A DNA stretch of 64,000 bases from Brachybacterium sp. FME24 (GTDB taxonomy: Bacteria; Actinomycetota; Actinomycetes; Actinomycetales; Dermabacteraceae): contig NZ_JABUXV010000003.1 of the NCBI RefSeq assembly GCF_014897705.1, positions 1 through 64,000 of the forward strand, read 5' to 3'. The notes beneath the pieces were generated by a model, which worked only from the letters and a program-made list of their open reading frames with translations, was not told the origin of the DNA and made no database searches. Numbering within the stretch: position 1 is the first letter of the stretch; each line of letters begins with the position of its first letter. The position numbers and the translations under genes are program-made. Below, piece by piece: positions 1 to 7,692 of the stretch.

Positions 1-143
1 TAGCGGTCGGCCCATTTCTTCGCCGTACGGGGCGCGACCATGAACATCTTCGCCGCGGTCGCGTAGGTCCACCCGTCCTCGACGACCAACCGAGCCAGCC
101 TCAGGCGTGTGCGAGGGGTCAGGACAGCGTTAGCGTGGGACAT
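1..143 (-). CDS. IS481 family transposase, N-terminal fragment (runs off the window)
   Basis: Forty-seven codons are visible, beginning MSHANAVLTPRTRLRLARLV and continuing with VVEDGWTYATAAKMFMVAPR. This is the N-terminal helix-turn-helix of IS481/IS5564-like transposases, which precedes an integrase-type DDE catalytic core not present here. The ATG at 143 is the family's usual start. Whether the full element is intact cannot be judged because the window ends inside the HTH. The assignment rests on recalled family sequence and not on a search. Confidence 0.75.
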   Translation of the reverse strand, partial: MSHANAVLTPRTRLRLARLVVEDGWTYATAAKMFMVAPRTAKKWADR

Positions 144-190
144 GAAGACCTCCGGTCGGTGGAGCGGTGAACTAGACAGCTCCACTCCAC
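1..190 (-). mobile_element. Edge of an IS481-type insertion sequence, cut by the window
   Basis: The reading frame at the window edge is the start of an IS481-type transposase, so an insertion sequence enters the window here. The stretch between the transposase start and about position 190 should hold its terminal inverted repeat, and the motif gtggagtggagctgtctagt (minus strand, near 163-185) is a candidate. The second end lies outside the window, so neither the repeat nor the target duplication can be confirmed, and the outer boundary given is approximate. Confidence 0.45.
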
Positions 191-417
191 TACCGGGGGT
201 CTTCCCTTGTCATCTCGACTCACCGCCTCGCGGCGGGACAACCTCCCTGGACATCACAGCTAGGGGCCAGAGGAGCGAGACGTCATCGATCAATCGCGCC
301 CCGCACGACGAATCGGCCGGTCGGGCTCTGCGGTTCGGCACGGGAACTGCTCCCAGTCCCACGAGTCGGGCCGGCCGACCTCCCGCCCCGGATGCAGGGT
401 CGGTTCACGCTCCATGC

Positions 418-855
418 TCATCGAGGGCGCAGCTCCAGCCAGTCGTCCGCCCCCTCGAGCTCTTCCCATCCCGCCGCCTCGTAGAGCCTGCGGCCCTCCT
501 GTGAGGCCTTGAGCGCGATGCGTCGCAGTCCCATCGTCGCGAGGTCATCGAGCATCCCCTCGATCAGTGCCTGGCCCAGCCCCTGTCGGCGGTGGGCGGG
601 GTCCACGATCACGTCGGCCAGCCAGGCGAAGGTCACCTCATCGGTGACGACGCGGGCGTAGCCCACCTGTGATCCGGTCGCGACCTCGTACATCCCGTAG
701 TTCCGGGAGGTCTCCAGGATCCGGTCCTGCGCGGCGCGCCCGCGACCCTGCGCCCACGAGGTCTGGGTGGACAGCAGTCGATGGATCCACGGCGCATCGA
801 GCCGGGCAGTATCGGTGGAGAACTCATACGAGGAATCTGAGTGGACGACATTCAT
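418..855 (-). CDS. GNAT family N-acetyltransferase
   Basis: A 145-residue single-domain protein of the Gcn5-related acetyltransferase fold, which moves an acetyl group from acetyl-CoA to an amine. Motif A is visible as VIVDPAHRRQGLGQALIEGM, containing the pyrophosphate-binding R/Q-x-x-G-x-G/A loop, and motif B follows as LYEAAGW near the C-terminus, where the Tyr is usually the general acid. Length is typical. No Shine-Dalgarno is obvious before the ATG at 855. Neighbours give no clue to the substrate, which could be a small molecule, an antibiotic or a protein N-terminus. Confidence 0.85.
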   Translation of the reverse strand: MNVVHSDSSYEFSTDTARLDAPWIHRLLSTQTSWAQGRGRAAQDRILETSRNYGMYEVATGSQVGYARVVTDEVTFAWLADVIVDPAHRRQGLGQALIEGMLDDLATMGLRRIALKASQEGRRLYEAAGWEELEGADDWLELRPR

Positions 856-967
856 GCAGCCATGGTGCCGTGCAGGAGCTGGCGCCTTGCCGTCCCGTCC
901 ACGTCGTGGTCCGGGCGACCAGGGCTGCTCAGCACCGCGTGTGCCCTGGTCGTGGGGTTGTCACGAG

Positions 968-1201
968 TCAGCGCCCACCGTCGCGGGGCGCTGTTCCTCG
1001 ACGCAGCCGGCGAGCTAGTAGGAACCGGCGGACAGCGTCGCCGCACAGGGCAAGTCCGATCACCACGATTCCGAAACCGGCGAGAGTGTTCTGTTCAAGC
1101 TGGATCCCGTCGAGAGCCCACGCCAGGCCGAGGAGGATCACCACGCCGGCCACCAAGAAGGCCTGAACTGCGTCGAGTATTCGGGCGGTACTTGCTCGCA
1201 C
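968..1201 (-). CDS. Small hypothetical membrane protein
   Basis: A 77-residue protein with two predicted membrane helices (about residues 12-30 and 40-58) and a basic tail rich in arginine (FLLARRLRRG). The start is GTG at 1201, chosen because GGGGAG sits six bases upstream. I recognise no family. The positive tail suggests a cytoplasmic C-terminus. It lies in the same orientation as its neighbours but with gaps of over 100 bp on both sides, so it is probably transcribed alone. Confidence 0.55.
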   Translation of the reverse strand: MRASTARILDAVQAFLVAGVVILLGLAWALDGIQLEQNTLAGFGIVVIGLALCGDAVRRFLLARRLRRGTAPRDGGR

Positions 1202-1238
1202 GCCTTACTCCCCCGCTCCAGGAAGGTCCTGATGGCGT

Positions 1239-1256
1239 GCCGGCCACGAGGCCGGC
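1239..1256 (-). terminator. Hairpin downstream of the unknown protein gene
   Basis: A perfect 7-bp stem, GCCGGCC / GGCCGGC, with a 4-base loop. It lies about 120 bases beyond the stop of the gene ending at 1377. There is no clear T-run, as is common for terminators in this GC range, so termination is an inference. Confidence 0.3.
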
Positions 1257-1376
1257 GTCTTGGCGAGGAAGGCGAAGCTCAGCACTCGATCATTCCTCCG
1301 GTACGGGGTCGTCTCACCGATCCGCGTCATATCACGACGTCTCTCTACTGGTCTCTCGTCTGGTTCTGGTCTCTCG

Positions 1377-2777
1377 TCAGGGTCTCGCGGCGCCGCGCGA
1401 GCCCTGGTCCTTGATCAGCGCGATCAGCGCCACCATCACTGCGGAGGAGCCCCGGTAGCGTTCTCCATCGCGTTCGAGAACGCCGATGTCAGCCAGGTCG
1501 GTGAGGTCGTGCTGGACGGTGAACAGTCGCGTGACCTCGTCGCGGTCCCACTCCCCCGTGGCCGGGTCAAGCGGTATCTGCGGTCCAGCGGTGTCATCGG
1601 TGAGCGCCGCGCCGAGGCTCAGGCCCGAGGGCCCGCACGCCGCCAGGAGCGCGGCGATGGTGTCGGGCATTCCGCGGAATCCACCGTCCTCCGCGTCACG
1701 GGCATCCTTGCCGAACAGGGCCGCCGTCAGCACGGCGTGGCCGAACTCGACGAAGCCCTCGGGATTCGAGGCGGTCGGCACGAAGGGCACCGGGCCTGTC
1801 TCGCGGCGCACCCTCCCGCCGTCGCTCTCCAGCCAGCCGCCGTCCAGCAGAGTCATCCAGGGCCCAGCGATCTCGGGGTGATCCCACATGCTGCGCACCG
1901 GCCCCGGGGTGCCGATCTGCACGAGCAGGAATGCGACGTCCTTCCGGCCGAGCGCACCGGTGCCGGTGATCCGGTGTTCGTCCTCGCCGAGGAACTCCAG
2001 GATCTCCACGGCGTGACGCACGAAGGCGTTGTCCGTGTAGGCATGAGGGTCCTGGCTCACGTCGAGGTCTGCCAGCGCGATCCCCTCATCGTCCTCGGGA
2101 TCGGGAAGGAACCAGGGCCAGGAGGTGCTCGCGTGCCCGTCGGCCTGGGCTGCGCTGACGGCTGCGTCACGGTCGAAGGGCACGGTGGGGGCACTCAGGC
2201 GACCGGTGTCGCTGAGCTCGACCCGCTCGTCGTCGGGGAGCGAGTTGTACCAGTGCATGTACCCAGCCAGCTCCTCGTCGTCCTCGAGGTCGATCCCGAG
2301 GGTGAGGCCGTGGCCGAGGATGTTGGTGGAGAACGAGCGGCGGGAGGGGTCATCGGCCGCCTCGAGGGTGGCGAACTCCAGGGCATCGAGCATCATGGGC
2401 GCCGTCTGAGGGCTCATCGCCTCGGAGTCCCAGCGCCCGGTCTCCCGCAGATAGGTGAAGAAGCGACCCAGCGTCGGGACCATGTCCATCGCCTGCTCAC
2501 GCGCCTGGATCACCGTACGCGGCACGACCTCGGTGAGCAGAGCGGTGGTCTGCTCCTCGGTCCACCTCCCCGGTTCCGGACTGCCCTGCTGCTCGGCCTT
2601 CAGGCGCAGCAGCGTCTCCAGCGTCTGCACCTCGGTGGCGGCCGGCGCGTCCTCGTCGGCAGTCAGGCGCCAGGTCCCGTATTCGGACAGCACGAGCTCC
2701 CGGTCCCGCTGCCACTTCTGCCTGGTGGCCGGATCCGGTTCCCGCGAGGAGCGTCCATGATGCTTCTTCTGCGACAT
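1377..2777 (-). CDS. Hypothetical protein of unknown function (about 466 aa)
   Basis: A soluble, acidic protein that I do not recognise. It begins with a basic stretch (SQKKHHGRSSREPD) followed by helical, acid-rich sequence with many Trp and Asp/Glu-Asp pairs. There are no membrane segments, no signal peptide and no nucleotide-binding or metal motif that I can name. Codon use is like that of a real high-GC gene. Two starts are possible: ATG at 2777, which follows GGAGGG almost directly (unusually tight spacing), or in-frame GTG at 2816 with only a weak ribosome site. I list the ATG but am unsure. It is divergent from the secreted phosphodiester glycosidase gene. Confidence 0.6.
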   Translation of the reverse strand: MSQKKHHGRSSREPDPATRQKWQRDRELVLSEYGTWRLTADEDAPAATEVQTLETLLRLKAEQQGSPEPGRWTEEQTTALLTEVVPRTVIQAREQAMDMVPTLGRFFTYLRETGRWDSEAMSPQTAPMMLDALEFATLEAADDPSRRSFSTNILGHGLTLGIDLEDDEELAGYMHWYNSLPDDERVELSDTGRLSAPTVPFDRDAAVSAAQADGHASTSWPWFLPDPEDDEGIALADLDVSQDPHAYTDNAFVRHAVEILEFLGEDEHRITGTGALGRKDVAFLLVQIGTPGPVRSMWDHPEIAGPWMTLLDGGWLESDGGRVRRETGPVPFVPTASNPEGFVEFGHAVLTAALFGKDARDAEDGGFRGMPDTIAALLAACGPSGLSLGAALTDDTAGPQIPLDPATGEWDRDEVTRLFTVQHDLTDLADIGVLERDGERYRGSSAVMVALIALIKDQGSRGAARP

Positions 2778-2884
2778 CCCTCCAGCATGACGGTGTCGGG
2801 CCCATCCGGCCACCACGGCGCCCCGAACAGGTTCATCGGCAATTCACCGGATACCCCTGCCCCGTTGCGTTCGGCCCTCTAGGG

Positions 2885-2898
2885 TGAGAGCGCTCCCA
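2885..2898. promoter_or_regulatory. CebR-like LacI-family operator
   Basis: The sequence TGAGAGCGCTCCCA differs at one position from the CebR operator TGGGAGCGCTCCCA known from cellobiose control in Streptomyces. It lies 21-34 bases before the start of the large secreted protein gene, where a bound repressor would block transcription. A closely related palindrome precedes the LacI gene that starts at 30902. Confidence 0.55.
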
Positions 2899-2918
2899 CT
2901 CCCTCGTCCCTTGGATTC

Positions 2919-5900
2919 GTGATGGCCGTCCCCGCCTCGCCCGCCGCCCCGACCGCCCAGACCGCCTCGATCCACCCGAGCAGCCCGGCGAGACTCCTCG
3001 CACTGCTCGCCGCGCTCGCGCTGCTCACGCCCTCGGTGCTCGCGCTGCAGAGCCTGCAGGCGCCGCCCGCCGCTGCCGAAGTCACCGACGCGCAGCTCGC
3101 CGAAGGCGGTGTGCTGCGCGACTCCCGCAGTTACCGAGTCGCCCCCGGGCTGGACCTCACGAACTTCTCCCGCCTGGAATCCGGGGGCTGGAACGAGGGC
3201 AGCGTGCTCACCGCGGACCTGCGCGAATCGAGCCTGTCGATGGACGTGGCGCACGGCGGCCAGGTCACCGGCCGCGCCCCGCTGCAGGACGTGATGGCCT
3301 CGGGACCGAGCGGGGACAAGGCGGTCGCGGCCGTCAACGGCACCTTCTTCGACATCAACCACTCCGACGCACCGATCTACACCTCGGTCTCCCAGGACGG
3401 CGTCCAGATGGGCTCACCCACCCCGCGTCCCGCCTTCACGGTCGCCGACGGGCAGGCCGCCGTGCAGGCCCTCTCCGCGACCGGCACCCTCACTGTCGAA
3501 GGCGATACCGCCCACGAGCTGGCCGGGGTGAACAATCCGTCGATCTCGGAGGGCGGAATCGGCCTGTACACCGCCGCCTGGGGCGATTACACACTGGATC
3601 GGCCCGTCGGCGCCCCCGAGTCGCCTGCGACCACCGTGGCCCGCGCGACCGTGGTCGACGGTGTGGTCACCGAGGTCAGCGGCCTCCAGGACATCGCCGG
3701 AGATCCCGAGATCGCCGACGGCGAGCAGGTGCTGCTGGGTCGAGAGGGCGGGGCCGAGGCAGTCGCTGCGCTCGAGGTCGGCCAGGAGGTTCAGATCGAG
3801 GTCGGCCCCAGCGAGGACGTGGATCTCGGGATCGCCGGGTCCCATCAGATCCTCGCCGACGGCGAGGTGCCCGAGATGGGCGAGGACTCCCTGGTCACCG
3901 GCGAGCATCCTCGCACCGCGGTGGGCGTCTCGAAGGACGGCTCGCAGTTGTTCGTGATGGTCATCGATGGTCGCACCACCGCCTCGCGCGGCATGACCCT
4001 CCCTGAGGCCGGGAAGATCCTGCGAGACATGGGTGCCCACAATGCGCTGAACCTCGATGGTGGTGGCTCCTCGGCGCTGGCTGCCCGCACTGCCGGTGCC
4101 GAGAGCTCGGCCATCTGGAACAGCCCGTCGGACGGTGAAGTGCGAGAGGTCCCCAACGCCCTCGTCTTCTATTCCGATGCCCCGACGCAGGAGCTCGGCG
4201 ACGTGCAGATCACCCGTTCCCTCGAGGAGGAGGACTCCGCAGCGGTGTTCCCGGGCATGCAGCGGACCCTGAAGGGCACCGGCCTGGGCGCGAATCTCGA
4301 GCCGGTGATGGCCGATGGGTCCTTCACGGCCGACGGACCGCTGGAGATCGTCGCCTCCGACACCGAGGGCGCGATCGTGCAAGGCACCGAGCGGGGCACG
4401 GGCACGCTGACCTACGCGGCCGGCGGGCATGAGGCAGGCACGCAGCTGCGGGTGCTCGGTGACCCTGTCGGTCTGCAGGCCAGTGAGCGCTCGCTGAACC
4501 TGCCCAGCACCGAGGATTCTGCGGAGCTGACGCTGTCGGGGTACGACGCCGACGGTCAGCGCACCCGGATCGAGGCCGGCGACGTGGAGGTCAGCGTCGA
4601 GGGTGGTTTCACGGTCTCCGACGACGGCCTGGGCACCTGGTCCCTCACCGCCACCGGCGACTCCGAGACCGGCTCAGTCACCTTCACCGCCGGCGATCTG
4701 TCGACCACCGTCGCACTCACGCACGGCATCGAGGTCCAGCAGGTCTTCGATCTCTCCGATCCGACTGCCTTCAGCACTGACGCCGCTCGGGCCACCGGCG
4801 CCATCTCTGCCGCTGAGGGCCCGCCGGGCGTGGACGGCGCTCCCTCCCCGGCGATCGGGATGGCCTACGACTTCGCCTCCGCCACCGCCACCCGAGGTTT
4901 CTACCTGGTGGCGAATGATCCGGTGACCGTGGACGGCACCGCGCTCGCCTTCTCGATGGACGTGCGCGGCGACGCCAGCGGCGTCTGGCCGCGTCTGCAG
5001 GTCACCGATGCGCACGGCACGGTCACCAACCTCGACGGGGACCACATCACCGAGGAAGGCTGGCGCACTGTGCAGTTCAACGTCCCGGAAGGGCTCGCGC
5101 AGCCACTGACCGTCGAACGGGTACGGATGATGGAGACCCGACCCGAAGCACAGTACGAGGGGGACATCGCGATCGCGAACCTCGAGGCCATGACCACCCC
5201 TGAGGCGGAGACCCCGGCCCAGGCTCCGGTCCGTGATGCGGCACTGCTGGCCCAGGGCAGCGTGGAGGAGCGTCCGCAGCAGATCGCCGTGATGAGCGAT
5301 GCCCAGTTCATCGCCGCCGATCCGACCAGCGGCGCCGTCGACGGAGCCCGTCGCACTCTGCGCGAGATCAAGGACGCGGAACCCGATCTGCTGGTCATCA
5401 ACGGCGACTTCGTCGACGAGGCCTCCTCGGAGGACTTCGAGCTCGCCCAGCGGATCCTCGACGAGGAATGGGGCACGGACATCCCCTACGTCTATGTCCC
5501 GGGCAACCACGAGATCATGGGCGGGGACATCTCGACCTTCGAGGCCGCCTTCGGCCCCGTCACCACGCAGCGGAACCTGGGCCGCACCAAGGTGGTCACC
5601 CTGAACACCTCCACCGGCTCCCTCGCAGGAGGCGGGATCGACCAGATCGCCGAGCTGGAGAGCACCTTGGCGGAGGTCGCGCAGTCCGACAACCTCACCG
5701 GCATCACCGTGTTCTTCCACCACCCGCCGACGGACCCGCTGGCCAGCAAGACCAGCCAGCTCGGCGATCAGCGCGAGGCACGGGCCCTCGAGGAAACCCT
5801 CGCCGAGTTCCGGCGCTCCTCCGGGAAGTCCGCCGCGCTGATCAACGGGCACGTGGGCGTCTTCCACGGCGCCGCCGTCGAGGGGGTCACCACCCTCATC

Positions 5901-6842
5901 AACGGAAACTCCGGCAAGGATCCGGCCGGGACCCCCGAGACCGGGGGCTTCACCGGCTGGACCATGCTCGGGGTGAACCCGGGAGCCGGCACGGTCGGCG
6001 AGAACCCCTCCCCGCAGGATCGGGTGGACTGGCTCGCTGCGGAGACTCACCCGTGGGTCGACGAGATCTCCCTGTCGGCTGCGCAGCAGCTGAGCGTCGG
6101 CGGGGTCGCAGACGTGTCGGCGACCTTCACCCAGGACGACCGCACGATACCGGTCGCCTGGCCGGTCACCGCTCAATGGGGAGGCCAGGGCGTCCAGGTC
6201 GACGGCGGGTCCCCGTCCGCTCCGGCCGACGGCGCGCAGATCCGGGCGGTCTCGGCCGGGGATGCCCCGGAACAGGCCGATTCCAGCGCCGTGGTGCGCG
6301 TGAACCCGATGACCGGGGAGATCACGGGGCTGCGCCCGGGCACCGCGACGGTCCAGGTCACCGTCAACGGCCGCACTGCTCAGAGCACCGTCGTGGTCGC
6401 CGGCGACGAGCCGGGCCCGACTCCGCAGGAGCCCGAGCCCGAGGAACCCGGCGACGGCGACGAGGAGGCGCCCGGCGAGGGCGGGACACCTGGCGACGAC
6501 CAAGCACCCGGAGATGGGGAGTCACCCGACGCTGGGGGGAACCTCGGCGAGGACGACGGTTCCGGCGGCGCCGGCGACCCCGGGGACAGCACCTCGACCG
6601 CACCTGAGCCGGACGAGGGAGACGGCACCGCCCCGGGCCTCCCCGCGGGCGCCTCCGACAATGCATCCGACGACGCCGGCGCCAAGACAGACGGTGGCGA
6701 CGGATCCCACGCCCCGGTATCCGCCGAGAGCGCCGGCCCACTCGCCCGGACCGGCGCGGAGGCCTGGCCGGTGCTGCTGGGCGCGCTCGCTCTGATGGCG
6801 CTCGGCGGCGGCGCGCTGTATCTCGCACGTCGCCGCCGGTGA
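2919..6842 (+). CDS. Secreted LARTG-anchored phosphodiester glycosidase-metallophosphoesterase
   Basis: A 1307-residue cell-surface protein. Residues 1-53 form a signal peptide (hydrophobic core about 26-43, AAA before the likely cut). A phosphodiester glycosidase (NAGPA-type) domain spans roughly 70-420, with NGTFFD at 140-145 and LNLDGGGSS near 380. A beta-rich Ig/carbohydrate-binding-like middle follows. A calcineurin-like phosphoesterase covers about 785-1010, with SDAQF, GDFVDE, GNHE, HHPP and NGHVG. Two ligand positions differ from the usual DxH and GHxH (Gln and Gly in their place). A Pro/Glu/Gly-rich linker of about 100 residues leads to LARTG near 1274, a hydrophobic helix and RRRR, a sortase sorting signal of the LAxTG type. 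Start is GTG 2919 or ATG 2922; no strong ribosome site is seen. Likely role: releasing sugars and phosphate from phosphodiester-linked glycans outside the cell. Confidence 0.85.
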   Translation: MMAVPASPAAPTAQTASIHPSSPARLLALLAALALLTPSVLALQSLQAPPAAAEVTDAQLAEGGVLRDSRSYRVAPGLDLTNFSRLESGGWNEGSVLTADLRESSLSMDVAHGGQVTGRAPLQDVMASGPSGDKAVAAVNGTFFDINHSDAPIYTSVSQDGVQMGSPTPRPAFTVADGQAAVQALSATGTLTVEGDTAHELAGVNNPSISEGGIGLYTAAWGDYTLDRPVGAPESPATTVARATVVDGVVTEVSGLQDIAGDPEIADGEQVLLGREGGAEAVAALEVGQEVQIEVGPSEDVDLGIAGSHQILADGEVPEMGEDSLVTGEHPRTAVGVSKDGSQLFVMVIDGRTTASRGMTLPEAGKILRDMGAHNALNLDGGGSSALAARTAGAESSAIWNSPSDGEVREVPNALVFYSDAPTQELGDVQITRSLEEEDSAAVFPGMQRTLKGTGLGANLEPVMADGSFTADGPLEIVASDTEGAIVQGTERGTGTLTYAAGGHEAGTQLRVLGDPVGLQASERSLNLPSTEDSAELTLSGYDADGQRTRIEAGDVEVSVEGGFTVSDDGLGTWSLTATGDSETGSVTFTAGDLSTTVALTHGIEVQQVFDLSDPTAFSTDAARATGAISAAEGPPGVDGAPSPAIGMAYDFASATATRGFYLVANDPVTVDGTALAFSMDVRGDASGVWPRLQVTDAHGTVTNLDGDHITEEGWRTVQFNVPEGLAQPLTVERVRMMETRPEAQYEGDIAIANLEAMTTPEAETPAQAPVRDAALLAQGSVEERPQQIAVMSDAQFIAADPTSGAVDGARRTLREIKDAEPDLLVINGDFVDEASSEDFELAQRILDEEWGTDIPYVYVPGNHEIMGGDISTFEAAFGPVTTQRNLGRTKVVTLNTSTGSLAGGGIDQIAELESTLAEVAQSDNLTGITVFFHHPPTDPLASKTSQLGDQREARALEETLAEFRRSSGKSAALINGHVGVFHGAAVEGVTTLINGNSGKDPAGTPETGGFTGWTMLGVNPGAGTVGENPSPQDRVDWLAAETHPWVDEISLSAAQQLSVGGVADVSATFTQDDRTIPVAWPVTAQWGGQGVQVDGGSPSAPADGAQIRAVSAGDAPEQADSSAVVRVNPMTGEITGLRPGTATVQVTVNGRTAQSTVVVAGDEPGPTPQEPEPEEPGDGDEEAPGEGGTPGDDQAPGDGESPDAGGNLGEDDGSGGAGDPGDSTSTAPEPDEGDGTAPGLPAGASDNASDDAGAKTDGGDGSHAPVSAESAGPLARTGAEAWPVLLGALALMALGGGALYLARRRR

Positions 6843-6871
6843 GGCTCGCAGGCACCGAGCGCGGCGAGCCG

Positions 6872-6877
6872 TAGCCT
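6872..6877 (+). promoter_or_regulatory. -10 element for a leaderless transcript
   Basis: TAGCCT ends seven bases before the A of the ATG at 6884, so transcription would begin at or next to the start codon. No Shine-Dalgarno is present. The same spacing recurs before three other genes in the window. Confidence 0.4.
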
Positions 6878-6883
6878 GGGCCG

Positions 6884-7624
6884 ATGACCGAACCGAGCAT
6901 CCTCATCACCCTCGGTCTGGCCTTCGCCACCCTCGTGGGCGCCATCGCCCAGCGCTCCACGGGGATGGGTTTCGCCCTGCTCGCCTCCCCGTTCCTCGTG
7001 CTGGCGCTCGGGCCGCTCGAGGGAATCCTGGTGACCAATGTGTGCGGCGCGCTGTCGGCCCTGCTGAACCTCGCTCTGGTGTGGCGGGACATCGACTGGC
7101 CGCGCGCGGCGGTCCTGGTGCCGATGGGCGTGGTCGGCGTCATCCCCGGGGCGATCGCCGTGGAGCTGCTGCCGGCCCCTCCACTGATGATCTCGGTGAG
7201 CGTGGTGGTCGTCGTCGGCCTCGCGGCGACCATGGCGCTGCGCGGCCGTTCCCTGCCGAACTCGCGGCCCCTGGCCGCCGCGGGGGGCCTGGCCTCCGGC
7301 TTCATGAGCGTGACGGCCGGCGTGGGCGGCCCTGGTGTGGTGGTCTATGCCCGCGCCACGAACTGGTCGCACCACCACTTCGCGGCCACCGCGCAGGTGC
7401 AGTTCCTGGTCCTCAGCCTCGTCTCGCTGGGGGCGAAGCGCGCGCTGCCCACCCTCGCGCTCAGCCAATGGGGAGTGCTTCTGGCAGCCCTGCTGATCGG
7501 CCTGCTGCTCGGCAACCACGTCGCACCGAAGATCGAACCGGAGACCGCGATGCGCCTGGTGATGGTGCTGGCGATGATCGGCGCACTGCTCGCGCTGGGG
7601 CGCGGGCTCGTCGTCCTGCTCTGA
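6884..7624 (+). CDS. Sulfite exporter TauE/SafE family membrane protein
   Basis: A 246-residue integral membrane protein with about eight hydrophobic segments in two repeated halves, the pattern of the TauE/SafE (DUF81) family. Family members move organosulfonates, sulfite or related anions across the cytoplasmic membrane. The conserved N-terminal stretch with GAIAQRSTGMGFALLASPFL is clear, and the second half repeats it as ASGFMSVTAGVGGPGVVVYA. Length is typical. The ATG at 6884 has no ribosome site and appears to be leaderless. The gene stands alone and ends at a strong terminator shared with the PTS gene opposite. The substrate cannot be told from sequence. Confidence 0.88.
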   Translation: MTEPSILITLGLAFATLVGAIAQRSTGMGFALLASPFLVLALGPLEGILVTNVCGALSALLNLALVWRDIDWPRAAVLVPMGVVGVIPGAIAVELLPAPPLMISVSVVVVVGLAATMALRGRSLPNSRPLAAAGGLASGFMSVTAGVGGPGVVVYARATNWSHHHFAATAQVQFLVLSLVSLGAKRALPTLALSQWGVLLAALLIGLLLGNHVAPKIEPETAMRLVMVLAMIGALLALGRGLVVLL

Positions 7625-7645
7625 CCTCGAGGCTGTGCACACGAC

Positions 7646-7677
7646 AGCGGCCGCCCGGATCACTCCGGGCGGCCGCT
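7646..7677. terminator. Bidirectional terminator between TauE/SafE and PTS genes
   Basis: A perfect 14-bp stem (AGCGGCCGCCCGGA / TCCGGGCGGCCGCT) with the 4-base loop TCAC. It lies 22 bases after the TauE/SafE stop and 16 bases beyond the stop of the convergent PTS gene, so it can serve both. Confidence 0.8.
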
Positions 7678-7692
7678 GCACGAGGAAGGGAC

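Noticed and set aside
1260..2882. Long plus-strand open frame of about 540 codons opposite the unknown protein
   Set aside because: It mirrors the codons of the minus-strand gene, has low-complexity Arg/Gly/His-rich content and no ribosome site. Long antisense frames are expected in DNA this GC-rich.
4674..6503. Minus-strand frame of about 609 codons
   Set aside because: Lies wholly opposite the secreted glycosidase-phosphoesterase, which has clear domains.
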